This document shows positions 31,800-44,562 of a stretch of DNA of 64,000 bases, in pieces. The DNA is taken from contig CM059972.1 in the NCBI GenBank assembly GCA_030490835.1, positions 43,131,452 through 43,195,451 of the forward strand. The letters run 5' to 3'. Within the stretch, counting starts at the first letter, position 1. Every line of letters begins with the position of its first letter. Source of the stretch: Annona cherimola. Taxonomy: Eukaryota > Streptophyta > Magnoliopsida > Magnoliales > Annonaceae. The translations under genes and the position numbers were made by a program. The notes under the pieces were generated by a model that saw only the letters and a program-made list of their open reading frames with translations, had not been told where the DNA came from and searched no databases.

Positions 31800-32359
31800 C
31801 ACCTTCCCCCTTCTCCTTTTCTTTCTTCTTCTTCCCTCTTTCCTCTCCATCTTCCCGCCGTTTCAGCAGCCTTTTCTCAGGCAATTTTCTCTCCTCCGAT
31901 TCCTCTCTGGTTTCTCCGGCAGTCTCTCTCTTTTTCACTCTCATTCTGGCAGCCTTCTCTTCTCTGTTTTCTCCGGCGACCAGTGCGGTCCTGTTATTTT
32001 TGATTTTCTCTCCCTCTCCGACAACCGTTCCCAGTGTCTTCTCTCTATTTCCGGCAGCTCCGGTAAACTCCGGCCATTTTTCCTCCGGCCAGTTCCAGTC
32101 CCATTGTCCTCTTCTTTTCCGGCCAATCCGGCATTTCTCCGGCCAGTTCCTTCCTCTCTCTATTTTTCAAAAATCCGGCCGGCTCCTCTATCTTTCATTT
32201 TTCTTCTTCTCTCTCTGTTCTTTCTCATTCTCTCTCATTCATTCTCTCTTACACTGTCCGTTTGCTCTATCTAGTCTCTCCTTTCTTCCATTTTCTCAAC
32301 TCTCCTTTTCAGTCTCTAACTCACTCTCCATCTCCTCCAAATTCCCAGAACTCAACTCA
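31800..32359 (+). other. Pyrimidine-rich leader before envelope-like ORF
   Basis: About 560 bases dominated by C and T, with many CTCTCT, TTCTCCGG and CCGGCCA words. Long frames crossing it are open by base composition only, so I start the ORF at the ATG at 32360. It could be a leader or promoter for the third ORF or a splice-acceptor region; no function is shown. Confidence 0.55.
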
Positions 32360-34008
32360 ATGGCCCCAAAATCAAGACTCCCCAAACTAGCAGTTTCCAA
32401 ACCTACACAAAGACCTGTGCCTAGACCTTCGAGATCGAATACAGAGGAAGAAATTCCCAGAAGGCAAAGAACGTGTGCAAAACGAGCCAGAGAAGAACCT
32501 TCAACTTCAACAGGTCGAAGGGTCAGATTTCAAACCACAACCCAATCCTCAATTGAGCTCAGAGATCAGAAAGTCAACCTCGAAGCTCAAACACTGGAGA
32601 AAGAAGGATTCCAATCACAAAAAGGCAAGTCCTGAAAATGCCCACAACCTATTTCCAAACAGAGCTTCAGCATAGTCGATTCTACAAGCATTTCTATGAA
32701 AGAAAGGTATTCATCCCAAAGATCATCGACTTTAAAATTCTCAATGATTATGAGTTCGACATAGAAGAACTACTGGATTATCAAGGATGGACAAGTTTGC
32801 TGAAGACAGATGAAAGAGTATATCCCGATCTGACAAGGTTATTTTACTATCTGTGGGATGATAACAAATTTTCAACCTTTGTCAAAGGCACAAAAATGTT
32901 TTTGGGAACAATGGCTAACCCAGATCAAACAGAAGCAATAAAGAGAATAGGAAGAATTCTCGAAGTACCATTCGAAGAAGAGTCGCTTCCCCGAGATCTT
33001 ATATTAGAAAGAATGTATAATGAGCTGACAAGAAGTAACAAGTATCATCCAGGAACTAAGTTCCTGCATTACATGGATCTTCCTCCATGCCTGAGAGTCC
33101 TCAAACTACTCATCGCCCACTGCATCTACCCAAAAGGCGGTGGAAGGAATCAGCTCAACCCGCAAGAGGCCATAATTCTATGGAAGCTAGTCAACAAAGT
33201 CAAGATCAGTCTACCAAGACTCTTCCTAGAAGCCTTGGTATCTCGAAAGGACAATCCTCGAGGCGTTTTACCCTACAGGGCATGGATCACGAGGATTCCG
33301 GAGTACTATGAAGTGGACATTGATGGCGAACCCTTCAAAGTCCCTAAAATCACAAATGCCATCAATAAGGCATTGCTCCAAAGAATGAAGATCAATTTGG
33401 AGCAGTTCAGAGATGAAAGGATTCGAGAAAAGTTGGGCGAACCAGCTCCTGAGGAAGCAAGACAAGCACAAACTGAGGGGGAGCAGCCTCCAGAGGCACC
33501 ACCTGCCCCACCCTAGGACATTCCGGAGGGGCCGGCAACTCCTATGTCCCATGGATCCTTCTCTCCACAGGGATCTTCCATACCATATCGGACGCCTCAT
33601 CCTCCATCACAAGAGGTCATGCTACAGAGCATCCAAGATGAGATCTCTGCTCTTCGAGAAGAAATGGGTCACCAAGAGGATCGAATGACCAGCCTAGTCT
33701 CCGAGGTTCTCACTGCTATCAATGATATGCATTCCCGACAAGATCGAATCGACCGAGAAATGTGTACCATTAGATATCATCTTGCATCTGGGCGACACAA
33801 AAATCGGCCCATACCTGAACTTGATCCATTCGATTCCGGATCAGTTCATCGAGATCCGACTCCCGCTCCAGTCTCTTCATTTTATTCATCCGCTCATGTT
33901 CGTCCTATCAAACCCATTCAATCTGCATATCCCATTTCCCAATTTCAATTCACCAAATCTTTGGTAATTGAACCATTTTTTGAAGGATTGACAAAAAGGG
34001 GGAGATAG
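32360..34008 (+). pseudogene. Envelope-like third ORF of Sirevirus-type element
   Basis: The start at 32360 (MAPKSRLPKLAV, basic and Pro-rich) is the usual beginning of this ORF. The frame shifts between about 32475 and 32637 and continues 32638-34008 with one in-frame TAG at 33514-33516. Residues from about 32650 to 33400 resemble the putative plant transposon protein domain (FYERKVFIPKIIDF, IEELLDYQGWTSLL, TRLFYYLW). The part after the stop is a coiled coil (about 33610-33790) and a Ser/Pro-rich tail ending on the first polypurine tract. I see no signal peptide, membrane span or fusion-peptide-like segment. The protein's role in Sireviruses is unknown to me. Confidence 0.8.
33993..34005 (+). 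promoter_or_regulatory. First (internal) polypurine tract
   Basis: AAAAAGGGGGAGA at the end of the envelope-like ORF, the counterpart of 987-999. Confidence 0.75.
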
Positions 34009-34260
34009 AATAGAGTATTTGAGTACACAAGCATAGGCTTTAGAGCATTTTGGGTCGGGTAGTTTGTATTTAAGTTTCATTTTTGCTTTACATTGTAATC
34101 TGTAAAATGAAATTTGATTTATGAAACTTGTTTTATGTTCAAATATGTGTCTCATGCTTGCTATACTCTGTTTGAAAGTTATTATGATGATTTGTTTTGG
34201 AAACTATATGATTGTGATTTTCTTGAAAGGTACAAACTCAAATTAGTTTTGTCAATCATC

Positions 34261-34274
34261 AAAAAGGGGGAGAT
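34261..34274 (+). promoter_or_regulatory. Polypurine tract next to 3' LTR
   Basis: AAAAAGGGGGAGAT immediately before the 3' LTR start TGTTGG at 34275. The interval 34009-34260 holds no recognisable gene. Confidence 0.9.
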
Positions 34275-35666
34275 TGTTGGAAACAATGTTCAAAACAAAA
34301 TAAAATTGACCAAAGCATGAGTTTTGATGATTAACAAAGTTAAATTTGAGTATAAAGTGAATACTAATGATTTTGTTGAATATTTTAAGGAATGAAATAG
34401 CCAAGTCGATTTCCAAGTCGACTTGGACTTCGACTAGGGTGAAGTCGATCCCAAAGTCGACTCCATCCTCGACTCCAAAATGAACCCCACGACCAGTTTT
34501 GAAAATAGAAGAAAAGCAGGTGAAGTCGCAGGCCAATTTGACTCTACTTGCGACTTGGGAAGCCAAGTCGCAAACGAAGTCGACTCCAGCATCGACTTCA
34601 GATGGCAAAATCACTCCAGAGTTGAATCTGGGGCAGAAAAATACCGAAGTCGCAGACGAAGTCGACTCCAGTTGCGACTTGGGTGAAGTCGCAGACGAAG
34701 TCGACCTCAAGATCAACTTGAGGTTTTCAAAGTTCAAAGATGTAGATGCAAGCTCATTTCAAGATCAACTTAAGTTTCTCAAGTCCAAGGAAAAGCTCCA
34801 AGCATATTTCAAGATGAAGTAATTCAAGATGTAAAGACTAATATCAAAAGAAAGCAAGATGGTTGAATCAAAGGCAAAAACAATCATGCAAGTTTTTCAA
34901 GCTTCACAAGGTCTACAAAATATTATTGAAGGAAAGAAGCCAAGCAAGCTAAAGGAAATCAAACAAAGATCAAATTGTTTTCAGTACAAGAACTGGTCAA
35001 GTCGCAACCCAAGTCGACTCCAAGATCGACTTGAGGTCAAGTCTGAAACCAAGTCGACCTAGACTCAGACTTGGAAAATGCAGAACTGAAGTCGCACACG
35101 AAGTCGACTCCAGTTGCGACTTGGGAAGCCAAGTCGCAGACGAAGTCGACTCCACCTGCGACTTGGGAAGCAACGTTCGAATTTTTGAACGTTGGAACAT
35201 TTATTGCGCCCCAACCACTTCTATAACGTTCAAATCTTCCCCATTCTATAAATAGACACTCAAGCAAACGTTGGAATATACACTACATAGCCTAAAGAGA
35301 TAAAAGAAGTGCAAACAAGAGCTCCCATTTTCTTTTCTCCAAATTTGAGTGATCTATACACTTTCAAAGGAAGAACGAGCTTCAAGTTGCAAGTAGCGTC
35401 AACGATATACAACCGGTTGCTTCTACAAACTCTTCCTCAAGCTGAATCTTGCCTACACAACTCAGTAAAGTGTAGATCTTCCTTATTTTCATTATTCTTT
35501 GTTATTGGTCTTGGTTTGAGTTTGTTGTAACAAACCAAGACGTTGCAAGTAGAGTTGTGATTGGAGTTGAACTCATCATCTACTTGTATCAAGTGTATAA
35601 GCCCCCTAGAGTTAGAATCTAGAAGAGAGCAGAGACTCTAAGGGATTAAGCTTGCAAGAAATTGGG
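34275..35666 (+). repeat. Truncated 3' LTR of Sirevirus-type element
   Basis: Same structure as 1269-2660: good match to the 5' LTR as far as the block before 35643, then an internal loss of about 156 bases and loss of similarity near 35666. A TATAAATA box is at 35247-35254. GTCGAC motifs recur throughout U3. Confidence 0.9.
35247..35254 (+). promoter_or_regulatory. LTR TATA box
   Basis: TATAAATA, the counterpart of 2241-2248. Confidence 0.7.
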
Positions 35667-35775
35667 ATTAGATATTTTGACTTTTCAAACCAAAAAGTGA
35701 ATAGCATTTATGTTAAAAAAGTATAAAATAATCTAATGCATAAAGACAAATTTGAGGTGTCAAGAGGGGGTAATT
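35667..35775 (+). other. Remnant of gypsy 3' untranslated region
   Basis: Same short AT-rich piece as at 2661-2769, ending in the AAGAGGGGG purine tract ahead of the gypsy LTR. Confidence 0.5.
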
Positions 35776-38700
35776 TGTAGGGTATTATGTAAATTACTAA
35801 AAATGAGAAAATCCCTACAATTATCTCTTAATCGAATGCATAATTAAAGGGGTCAAAAGGAGCATGGAATAGGTGGCAGCTATGGACGTGTAAACAACCA
35901 TGTAACTTCATTTTATGAAATATTTTTTAATAAAATAAATACCTAAAGTCAACTATGAATTAATGAGGATAATTTTGCATTAAATTAAAGTGGAAAATCG
36001 GATTTAACAGGTGCTGATCTGGACCGTTGAATGGGAAAAGCAAAAATGGACAGCAACATATTCCAATGATGATGTGGACGGTTTAGCAGCTCTATGTATA
36101 TTTTATAATTTTTTTATTAAGATAAAATGACCCTAAATACCCTACACTACTAGTTAATTAAATTAATAATTAAATAAAACTAGAAAAAAATTAATTATGA
36201 TGAGATAAGCTATTGCAAAAGAGGAACGTGTGCAGGCATCAAAAAATGGTGCAGAAAATGGTGACCGTCCAAGTGGTCAAAATGTGATTTTTTTATTTTT
36301 TAAAAATTGATAAATGCATGGATAATTAGCCTAGGTATTAGGGAATATAAATTTTCAATTAATAGCTGCAAAATTCGTTAAAAAAATTGGAAAACAGCAG
36401 CTGATTGTGGATGTGATCTGGTGGACAAATTTGAGATGATTTAATGCAATGGATAATTAGCAAATTTTTAATTAAGAAAAAAATTAATTTAAATGGCCCA
36501 AAAGTTGAAATTTCAGCTAAGGGGATAGAATTTCATTGGAATTAGCATAGATGAGGTGGCATGTGGGGTCCATTAGTTGGAAATTTCCAGCTAATTTCAT
36601 AAAAAGCAAGGGACGTCCATGCATATCAAGAGGACTTAGAAATTTTCAGCATTTGGAAACTCTCCATTCCAGCAGCAGCTCACGTACCTCTCCCATCATT
36701 TTGACACCCTAAAATAAGTGAAGAAAAAAAGGAAGAAAAGGAGGAGTTAAGAAGAGAAAGCTTGCTTGAGAAGTAGAATTAAGTGTTGCTCCCTATACAA
36801 GTAAGTACATAATGAGTTTGAATGCTTTTAGATTGGTTTTTCTAACTCAATTTGTGGAGTGAAAATATGCTTCATAATGAAACCTTTAATGAAGAATTAT
36901 GATGCTTTTAATTAGGGAATTAATAGGAATTTATTTGCAAGAAGTGCAATTAAGAGTTAGATGTGAATAGAGAATGTTTAGTGTGATATATGAGATTCTA
37001 CACTAGCTTAAACATGCTCAAATTTATGTTTAAGTTGCTGTTTTATTTGGTGGATGTAATCACATGATAATTCATGATATAATGTTGAAAATATATGAAA
37101 TTTAGCATGAATTATGAAGTGTACAAGATAAGCTAGTTAGGGTTTCTTCTAATGCCCGAAATTCATGTTTAAATGTTGAAAATGATATATGAAATGATTT
37201 AAATAAATTATGGGTGAATTGTAGGGTAAAATACCCTAAATATAGGACACTTTGGATGTAAAAAGGAACCTTTCATAAACTTCCCAAATTCGGATTTTTA
37301 AGGGAGTATGAAGTGGACGTCCAAATGTTGTAAACGGGTACCCTATACATGTATAAAATGTTGCTGTTTTGCAAATAACTTATGTATGGATTTTAAATAT
37401 GTAAAAATGAATTGAATTTAGGGTAAGAAAATAGGGATAAATTTCTGGAATTAAGTAGATAAAAATCTGTTTAAGTTGGAGTATCAAAAAAGACGTTTAA
37501 AGTGTAGAAATCGGATGTCAAAGTTGCTGTTTTTTGAACTTTGAAAATTGTGGATTAAAAATTCGTAAAAATGCACTAAATAAGTATTAAATGAAGTATA
37601 TACACTTGATGAATTAGAGGACAAGTTTTCAATTTGAAAAACTTTAAGAAATATATGAATTAGACGTTGTTAGACGTACATATGTGAAGCAGTGCACATG
37701 ATAAGATGATAAATGCATTATGTAAAATATTAAAATGCAAAAATATGTTAAAATATGATGGAAAGACGTGAAATGCATTGCTGAATTGATAATCTCAAAT
37801 TTTGAGATTAAATTATGGGAATTAAATATGTGATATAATGACTAATTGATATACGTAAGTATAAAGTACACATACCCGACTTGGAAATTAAACGGGTTAT
37901 GAATATTTATAGAAATGGGTTGGAAAACTAAATGAATGCAAGAAAATAGAATTTACATGGATATTATGCTATTCTGTCATAGGCAAAAGGAAGGAAAAGG
38001 TTGACACGGAAAGCTCTCATGGTCAAGGTAAGCAAGCAAATTTTTCTAAATGAATTTCTATTTATTAAAAATTTCTTTGAAATAATTGCAAATAATGTTT
38101 TAATTGCTTTTATTGTTTTAGCAAATGTTATTTGAAATTAATTTCTCACTTTTTAAGGATGGTCATTCCTTAGTTCATTATGTATTGCAAATTGATTTAT
38201 ATAACTGTTTTATGATTCTGAAAATTTCTGTCCTATGGTAATATGTGTTAAAAATCATGCTAGCACGTTATGGATAATACATGTGCACAATGCATAAGGT
38301 TCACCTTAAAGGAATAAGTGGACCGGTTGTCCCCCTTTGGTGTTACCAAGTCGCTAATATAGGCCAAGGGTCGGCGGCGTCTTCCTGTGTGGGAGGATAT
38401 GAAGACGGATGGTCGCCTAGCTAGCCTCCATCCTAAGGGATCATAATGCATACATTTCATTGTCAGTATATATATATATATCCCTTAGGGGGTATAATGA
38501 TGCTTTCCATAATGATTACAAATAAAAGGTTTCTGCTCCGCAGGTAGTTGATCACTTGATAAGTGTCTCTACTAAATGGAGGGAAATGGTTTTGGAAAAT
38601 GTTGTTTTAAAATAGTTTGTTTGCAAATATATATAATGCTTGCTTATTGAGTATACAACTCACGTTTTTGTTTTCCAAACCCATAGACAGGCGAATGAAG

Positions 38701-39095
38701 AGACTTGGCAAAGGAGCAAATAAAATATCATAAAAGCAAGAGAAAAATATCTACAGTTATTATGATATAGTAGAACTTATGTTGAATGGATGTAATTAAG
38801 TTGTTGTTTTCATAAGGGCAACCATGGTTATAACATGCAGTGACATCTGATTTAGGAGAATGTTGTAATGTTTTTGAATAACATGCTTTGTTGTGTGTTG
38901 AATGATTGGAAATGACTTAGTTATTACCTGAGGTATAATTAAGAGGAAATAAACTCCTCTGAAAATATATTTTACTAGATAATTATTTGTTAAAAACCCG
39001 CCGTGTGACAGGGCAAAAATCTTGATCACGTTTACCAGTCGATACTGATCCCGAGGTAAGGCTTAGGATGTGATGCTCGGGTTTGGGGCGCCACA
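35776..39095 (+). repeat. 3' LTR of Ty3/gypsy element
   Basis: Counterpart of 2770-6089, closing the gypsy element that starts at 15969. A few substitutions separate the two copies (near 36507, 36677, 36687 and 37911). It ends GCGCCACA and abuts the minus-strand copia element at 39096. Confidence 0.8.
37983..38027 (+). other. Candidate non-coding micro-exon in gypsy 3' LTR
   Basis: Counterpart of 4977-5021, with identical acceptor-like and donor-like flanks. Confidence 0.4.
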
Positions 39096-41335
39096 GCAAT
39101 GTATTTGGCTTCAGCAGTAGATAGAGCAACACTAGTTTTTTTCTTAAAAACCATGAAACTAACATGTTTCCAAGAAACTGACATGTTCCACTAGTACTTT
39201 TTCTATCTACTTTGTAACCGGCAAAGTTTGCATCTGAGTAGCCAATTAGATCAAATGTTGATCCCTTTGAATACCATAATCCTGGATTAGTAGTTTTGAT
39301 TAAATATCTGAAAATTCTTTTTACAGCTATTAGATTTGATTCTTTTGGACATATTGCAATCTTGAACACATACAAACACTAAACAAAATATCTGGTCTAG
39401 TAGCAGTTAAATATAACAAAGATCCTATCATGCTTCTATATCATTTTTATTCAATAGATTTACCCTTTTCAGCCTTGACAATCTTGATGGTGGAACTCAT
39501 TGGCTTGTTTGCTCCTTTACTATTTTGCATTCCGAACTTCTTTAGCATCTCTTTGACGTATTTGGACTGGTTTATAAAAATTCCTTCGGTTAGTTGCTTA
39601 ATTTGCAGTCCAAGGAAGAAGTTTAACTCTCCCATCATGCTCATTTCGAATTTACTCTGCATAATCTCAGAAAATTCTTGACACAAAATTTCATTAGTAA
39701 CACCGAATATTATATCATCCACATAAATTTGAACAATTAAAATATTTTTGTCCTTATATTTGATAAATAATGTTGTATCAACTTTTCCTCTTTGAAAATA
39801 ATGATCAATCAAAAATTTGATTAACCTTTCATACCAAGCTCTTGGAGCTTGTTTAAATCCATAAAATGCTTTTGTTAATTTAAAAATAAATTTTGATTGA
39901 TCCTTCTCTTCAAATCCAGGAGGTTGTTCAACATATATTCCTCATTTAAGTATCCATTCAAAAATGTACTCTTCACATCCATTTGAAACAATTTAAAGTC
40001 CATGTGAGAAGCAAAAGCTAGTAGGATACGTATGACCTCTAATCTAGTTACAGAAGCATATGATTCTTCAAAATCAATTCCCTCTTCTTGGGAATATCCT
40101 TTGGCTACTAATCTGGCTTTTTTCCTTACTACAAGTCCACTTTCGTCTAATTTGTTCCTAAAAACCCATTTGGTACCAATAATCGTGCAATCTTTGGGTC
40201 TAGAAACTAGGTGTCATACTTTATTTCTTTCAAATTGATTTAGTTCTTCTTGCATTGCAGCGATCCAATTTTCATTATTAAGAGCTTGATCAATAGAGTT
40301 TGGTTCAATTTTAGACACAAAAGTAAATTCTTCACAAATATTGTGTCTTGATCTTCTAGTGTTTACTCTTTCATAAATATTGCCAATAACTTGCTCAATT
40401 GGATGGTCATTTTTGAATTTTAAATCTGTAGGAGGTTTATAGAAATTATTACCTTCACTTACCCTTCCTCCGTAGAATTCTCTTGCTTTGTTTCGGCTCC
40501 TCCTTATTGTTCTAGTTGTTCGTTTTTTGGATTATTTAATGCTTCATCTGCATCACTTAACTCATCCTCTTTTTTGCGGTTTGGATTAAATTCATCAAAT
40601 ACAACATGGATTGATTCTTGTACTATTTGATTTCTTTTGTTAAAAACTCTATACGCTTTGCTATTTGATGAATAACCAAGAAATATTGTCTCATCACTTT
40701 TGGCGTCTAACTTTTCCAAGTTTGATTTTCCATTATTTAACACATAGCAAGTACATCCAAAAGCATGAAAATATGAAATGTTTGGTTTTCTTCCCTTCCA
40801 TAGTTCATATGGGGTCTTTTTCAAGATTTCTCTTATGTTAACTCGATTAAGTACATGGCTTGATGTACTTACACCCCAAAATCTTTTGGATAATTTGCTC
40901 TCATTTAGCATGGTTCTAGCCATCTCTTATATTGTTCTATTTTTTCTTTCAACTATCCCATTTTGTTGGGGAGTTCTTGGTGCAGAAAATGTGTAGTGAA
41001 TTCCTTTCTCATTGCAGAATTCTATAAACCGTTTATTTTCAAATTCACCACCATGATCACTTCTAATGGTTACGACTGTGTTCTGTTTTTCATTTTGCAC
41101 CAAATTCGAAAAAGTGACAAACATGGAGAAGACTTCATCTTTGCTAGCTAAGAGTACTATCCATGTAAATTTTGAAAAATCATCAACTATGACAAATACA
41201 TACTTTTTCCGACCAAGAGTTAAAATGTGTGATGGCCCGTAAAGATCCATGTGTAGTAGTTCAAGTGGCCTGGTTATTGAAATTTTCTTTTTGGTGGAAA
41301 ATGACATTTTTGGTTGCTTGGATAGTTGACATGCT
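39096..41335 (-). pseudogene. Copia pol pseudogene: integrase, RT, partial RNase H
   Basis: Counterpart of 6090-8329. The three integrase acidic residues and the RT YVDD are kept, a TAA interrupts integrase at 40929-40927, and RNase H is cut by the gypsy LTR at 39095. Protease is absent. Confidence 0.88.
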
Positions 41336-42817
41336 TTACATATTTAGAAACATCTTGACACTTTCCCCTGGATTAGAGAACTTTGCTAATGATTCATTTA
41401 ATGACTCGTTTTCTTTCTTTAGTCTTTCCACCTCATTTGTCAAGGTATTCTTTTCATCTATTAGGTGGTCAACCTTTTCAGCAGGTTTTCCATTCACAAT
41501 AATTATTGAATCACATTGTCTTTTCTTTATTGTGAATTTGTTTCCCAATTTCTTTATTTCATCATACAATGGATCATATGCTTGTTGCAGTTCCTCTAAT
41601 TCAGCACATTTGAGACATTCATTTGTAGAAGAGAAAATAGAATGAGTGTTCAATTTAGATGTTACCTCTTCACTGCTTCTACAGTTTGTTAAGTTAGTTT
41701 GTCCCTATAAAATTTCTATTGCAGTAAGGCAAATGTTGCTTTCTTCCTCCATCATGGCCAAGCAACAATCTTTGCACAGTTTGCAGCCTCATTGTCTTCA
41801 TTCGATGAGCCGCTCGTTGTGGACGTTTTCTCATTTACGTGCATCCCTCTTCCTTTAGCTCTTTGAAACTTTCGGTTTTCATTTTGTTCTTTCTTCTGTC
41901 GCCATTCCTTTGTCTTATTCTCCTATGGTGTGGGACATTGAGCTTCCATATGTCCCACTCCTCCACACTGGTAGCATTTGGTTGTCTCCTTCTTTTTCTC
42001 CTTCATGTTTCTTTCTTTGAATCCTTTGAAATTCTTGCCCTTTCTAATGAATTTTCTAAATCTTCGGGTGAGTAAGGCGATCTCTTCATCGTCGTTTTGA
42101 GAAGATAAAGTGGACTCATCTGAATTTGCTGCAGCCTTCAAAGCGATTGCTCTTTTATTTTTTATGCTGCTCCTCGTTCCTCCTCTTTATCAGCTCATGT
42201 GACATGAGTGAGCTGATGAGATCTTCTAGCCTTAGGGTGTTTAGATCCTTTGCTTCTTCAATGACTGTGATCTTGGGAGTCCACGATTCAGGTAAAGCCC
42301 TTAGAATCTTCATAACCTGCTTGGATTTAGAAATAGCTTTCCCGAGACCTTTTATTACATTAGTGATCTTTGAAAATCTAGCAAACATTGGCCCACTTAT
42401 TTTTGGTCTGTAGCATTTTAAAGCTTTCTAACTCTCCAATCAAAATATTCCTTCTCGTCCTTTGGACTTGAAAAGTTCCCTCATAAATAGATGTTAGTGT
42501 ATCCCATATTTCTTTAGCAGTTTGACATGAGGATACCCTATCATATTCAGAAGTGGTAAGGGCACAAAAGAGGAAGTTCATGGCTTTTGCGTTGCTCTTA
42601 CAGTTCTAACCTCCTCCTTAGACCATGCGAAGGCTCTTTCATCAATTGGTAATATAACACCGTCTTGGATAGCAATCCAAGAATCTATGTCCGTGGCCAT
42701 GATGAACTATTTCAATCTCAACTTCGAGTAACCAAAGTTACTTCTATCAAAAAGTGGTGGCCTTGTAAATGATTGGCCTTTAGCAAATGTGGGGGTGGAA
42801 GTTGGTTGGGATGCCAT
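41336..42817 (-). pseudogene. Copia gag pseudogene (Sirevirus-like)
   Basis: Counterpart of 8330-9811: start at 42817, early TAG, frameshifts, CCHC knuckle CYQCGGVGHMEAQC and the C-terminal coiled coil ending at the deletion junction. Confidence 0.85.
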
Positions 42818-42851
42818 TAGTAAAATCTCTTTGGTTTAAACTCAAAGACCT

Positions 42852-42862
42852 GCTCGATACCA
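42852..42862 (-). promoter_or_regulatory. Degenerate primer binding site
   Basis: Minus strand TGGTATCGAGC, the counterpart of 9846-9856. Confidence 0.7.
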
Positions 42863-42864
42863 CT

Positions 42865-42918
42865 TGTTGGTCCTGAGTTTATGGCAATTACCCATGAGAG
42901 GAGGGGTGAATTAGGTAT
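42865..42918 (-). repeat. Stub of copia 5' LTR
   Basis: Counterpart of 9859-9912; the rest was lost at the junction with the Athila/TAT-type LTR. Confidence 0.75.
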
Positions 42919-44549
42919 TGACGAACTGCGTATATGTCTAATTAAAATGCTCATTTTAATGCAAGTATACGTGCCGATCCAGTGATAAAGAGTGAGTTAA
43001 GTATCGTTCCCACGGGAATATGGTCTAACTAAGATTATTAATTAGTTTAGTTGCTTTCGGTGAGTAGAAAGGGATTTCATAATTAAGATTGGAAACACCA
43101 ATTGCATAAAAGAAATAGAGACGAGTTTCACGGAATAGCTGAAATACTAAAAGGAATTATCAAATGGGGATGACAGACGGGATAATTGGGAATCCTTGAA
43201 TTTAAACTATATCGCATTGGTTCCTTTTCCTTAGATTGTGCAGGAATTTCCTTGTCCAAGTTCAATAATCTCTTTATATGTATATCTTCCAACAAATATA
43301 AAGCTAATTACATAACATTCAATCGCTATGTTCCCATGTAATTAAATGAAATGGAATTGATAGATGCATAACCTATTCATAACTACATAGAGTTTAAAGG
43401 TATATTCCTATCTATTAAACAACTCCCCTTAACAAAAGAAGAAACCTATGCCCTACACATGGATCTGGCTCAGGATTTTCCTTTTCTAAGGATGAATCCT
43501 GTAATTAAATCATCTTACAAGGTAGCTAATCTTGTAAAAAGCATTATACAACATATGCAAAGGTAAATCCACACAGCACAATCATATCAAAATCAAATAT
43601 TCATTTCTGAATCGTAAAGAACCAAACAATATAGTCAAATATCAATTCATCCCAACTTTCCATCTATGGAAGTTTAGCTCAAAGACATGACATCAACATC
43701 CATTACATCCATAATGAAAGTATTCCAAGAAAACAGAGAAAAGGAAGAGAATGAGAAAAAGAAAACAATGAATCCTGTGAGCTTCCACCAACGAGATCGG
43801 TCCCTTCTTCAAATTGAGCTGTAACGAAGTCCTTTTCCTTCTCTATGCGGATGCTCTGTCGGCTCTCTCTCCCTTGGCACGAATTCCTAGGTCTCTATTT
43901 AATTCACTTAGCCTGTACAACACATGCAGAAACGCACGTGTGCGGATTCGCCGTGGTGCCTAGGCGCCCCTAGCCGACACCTGGGCGCAAATCCCTAGAT
44001 GCTGTGTAACTTAGAAACTTTTTGGGATGCCTCTGCATGCTAGTGAAGCGGCGCCTAGGCGCCTCAAGCCGGCACCTGGGCGCCAACTCACTGGAAGCTG
44101 GGTAACTTAAAAACTTTTCGGAATGCCTCTGCATGCTAGTGAAGTGGGGCCTAGGCGCCCCAAGACGACGCTTGGGCACCAACTCACTGGAAGCTTTTTG
44201 CCGTGTGAGGTGTTGGAACTTTTGGCTAAGGCATGAAGGGTGGCGCCTAGGCGCCGCTGGTCGATGCCCGGGCTCCAGCCTGCCTACTTCTTCACTTGGC
44301 TCGGTTCTTCATTCGACTCACTCGCACATCTATAATTGTCCGTCCTTCCTGCAAAATTGACTAAAACTAAATAAATGAACTAAAAATGCCTATTTTATAA
44401 TAAAAATGCATAAAAACTACATAATGCTCCTAAAATGCAAAGTGAGTAAAACTAAGCTAAATGAATGCAAACTAACCACATTCTGTTGGACTAACATGCA
44501 AAAATAGTCTGAAATGGGTCATGATAACTCACATTTTCACGAGTTATCA
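42919..44549 (-). repeat. 3' LTR of Athila/TAT-type element
   Basis: Counterpart of 9913-11542 with TG...CA termini on the minus strand; one base longer. Confidence 0.7.
43958..44257. repeat. Minisatellite, 4 copies, period 95-96
   Basis: GCCTAGGCG cores at 43958, 44053, 44149 and 44245. The copy number and spacing are the same as in copy 1, so the array has not changed since the 33-kb duplication. Confidence 0.85.
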
Positions 44550-44562
44550 CACCCCCAAACTT
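44550..44562 (-). promoter_or_regulatory. Polypurine tract of Athila/TAT-type element
   Basis: Minus strand AAGTTTGGGGGTG beside the LTR start, the counterpart of 11543-11555. Confidence 0.7.

Larger units (their letters stand above)
1..33006. repeat. 33-kb tandem repeat unit, copy 1
   Basis: The whole stretch recurs downstream in the same orientation, displaced by 33,006 to 33,008 bases. The offset rises by one near 10860 and near 12310 and falls by one near 15073, each a one-base indel. About twenty differences were noticed by eye over the 31 kb that can be compared. The last 2 kb (30994-33006) is seen only once because the window ends first. Neither edge of the duplicated segment can be located, so the unit start chosen here is simply the window start. 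The unit holds only transposon sequence. Real duplication and assembly duplication cannot be told apart from the sequence alone. Confidence 0.95.
25042..35666 (+). mobile_element. Sirevirus-type Ty1/copia element, nearly full length
   Basis: 5' LTR (25042-26670), primer site, gag, pol in copia order (protease, integrase, RT, RNase H), a post-pol block with GTCGAC repeats, an envelope-like ORF, two polypurine tracts and a truncated 3' LTR. Length is about 10.6 kb. The extra ORF, the coiled-coil gag extension and multiple polypurine tracts fit the Sirevirus (SIRE/Maximus) lineage. It is defective: several stops, frameshifts and two catalytic Asp-to-Asn changes. The 5' flank is GGGGT; the matching target duplication is lost with the 3' LTR end. 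Confidence 0.92.
15969..39095 (+). mobile_element. Ty3/gypsy element with nested copia element
   Basis: Parts in order: 5'-truncated 5' LTR (15969-19328, itself split by a solo LTR), interior (19329-25041), nested Sirevirus-type element (25042-35666), short 3' remnant and 3' LTR (35776-39095). Domain order protease-RT-RNase H-integrase is that of Ty3/gypsy. The initiator-Met primer site and protein motifs fit a chromovirus of the Tekay/Del type, but the chromodomain, which would decide it, is deleted. All genes are broken. The 5' and 3' LTRs agree well only in their last 370 bases, so they may derive from two subfamilies. Confidence 0.8.
39096..42918 (-). mobile_element. Minus-strand Sirevirus-like copia element, truncated
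   Basis: Second copy of 6090-9912 with the same two truncations and the same internal deletion. I noticed no sequence difference from the first copy in this part. Confidence 0.88.

Noticed and set aside
32000..32359. Upstream extension of the envelope-like ORF through the pyrimidine-rich block
   Set aside because: Open by base composition only; residues are Ser/Pro/Phe runs and the family-like start is at 32360.
32638..33516. Calling the third ORF a functional viral envelope
   Set aside because: No signal peptide, cleavage site or membrane anchor is visible, and the frame is broken.
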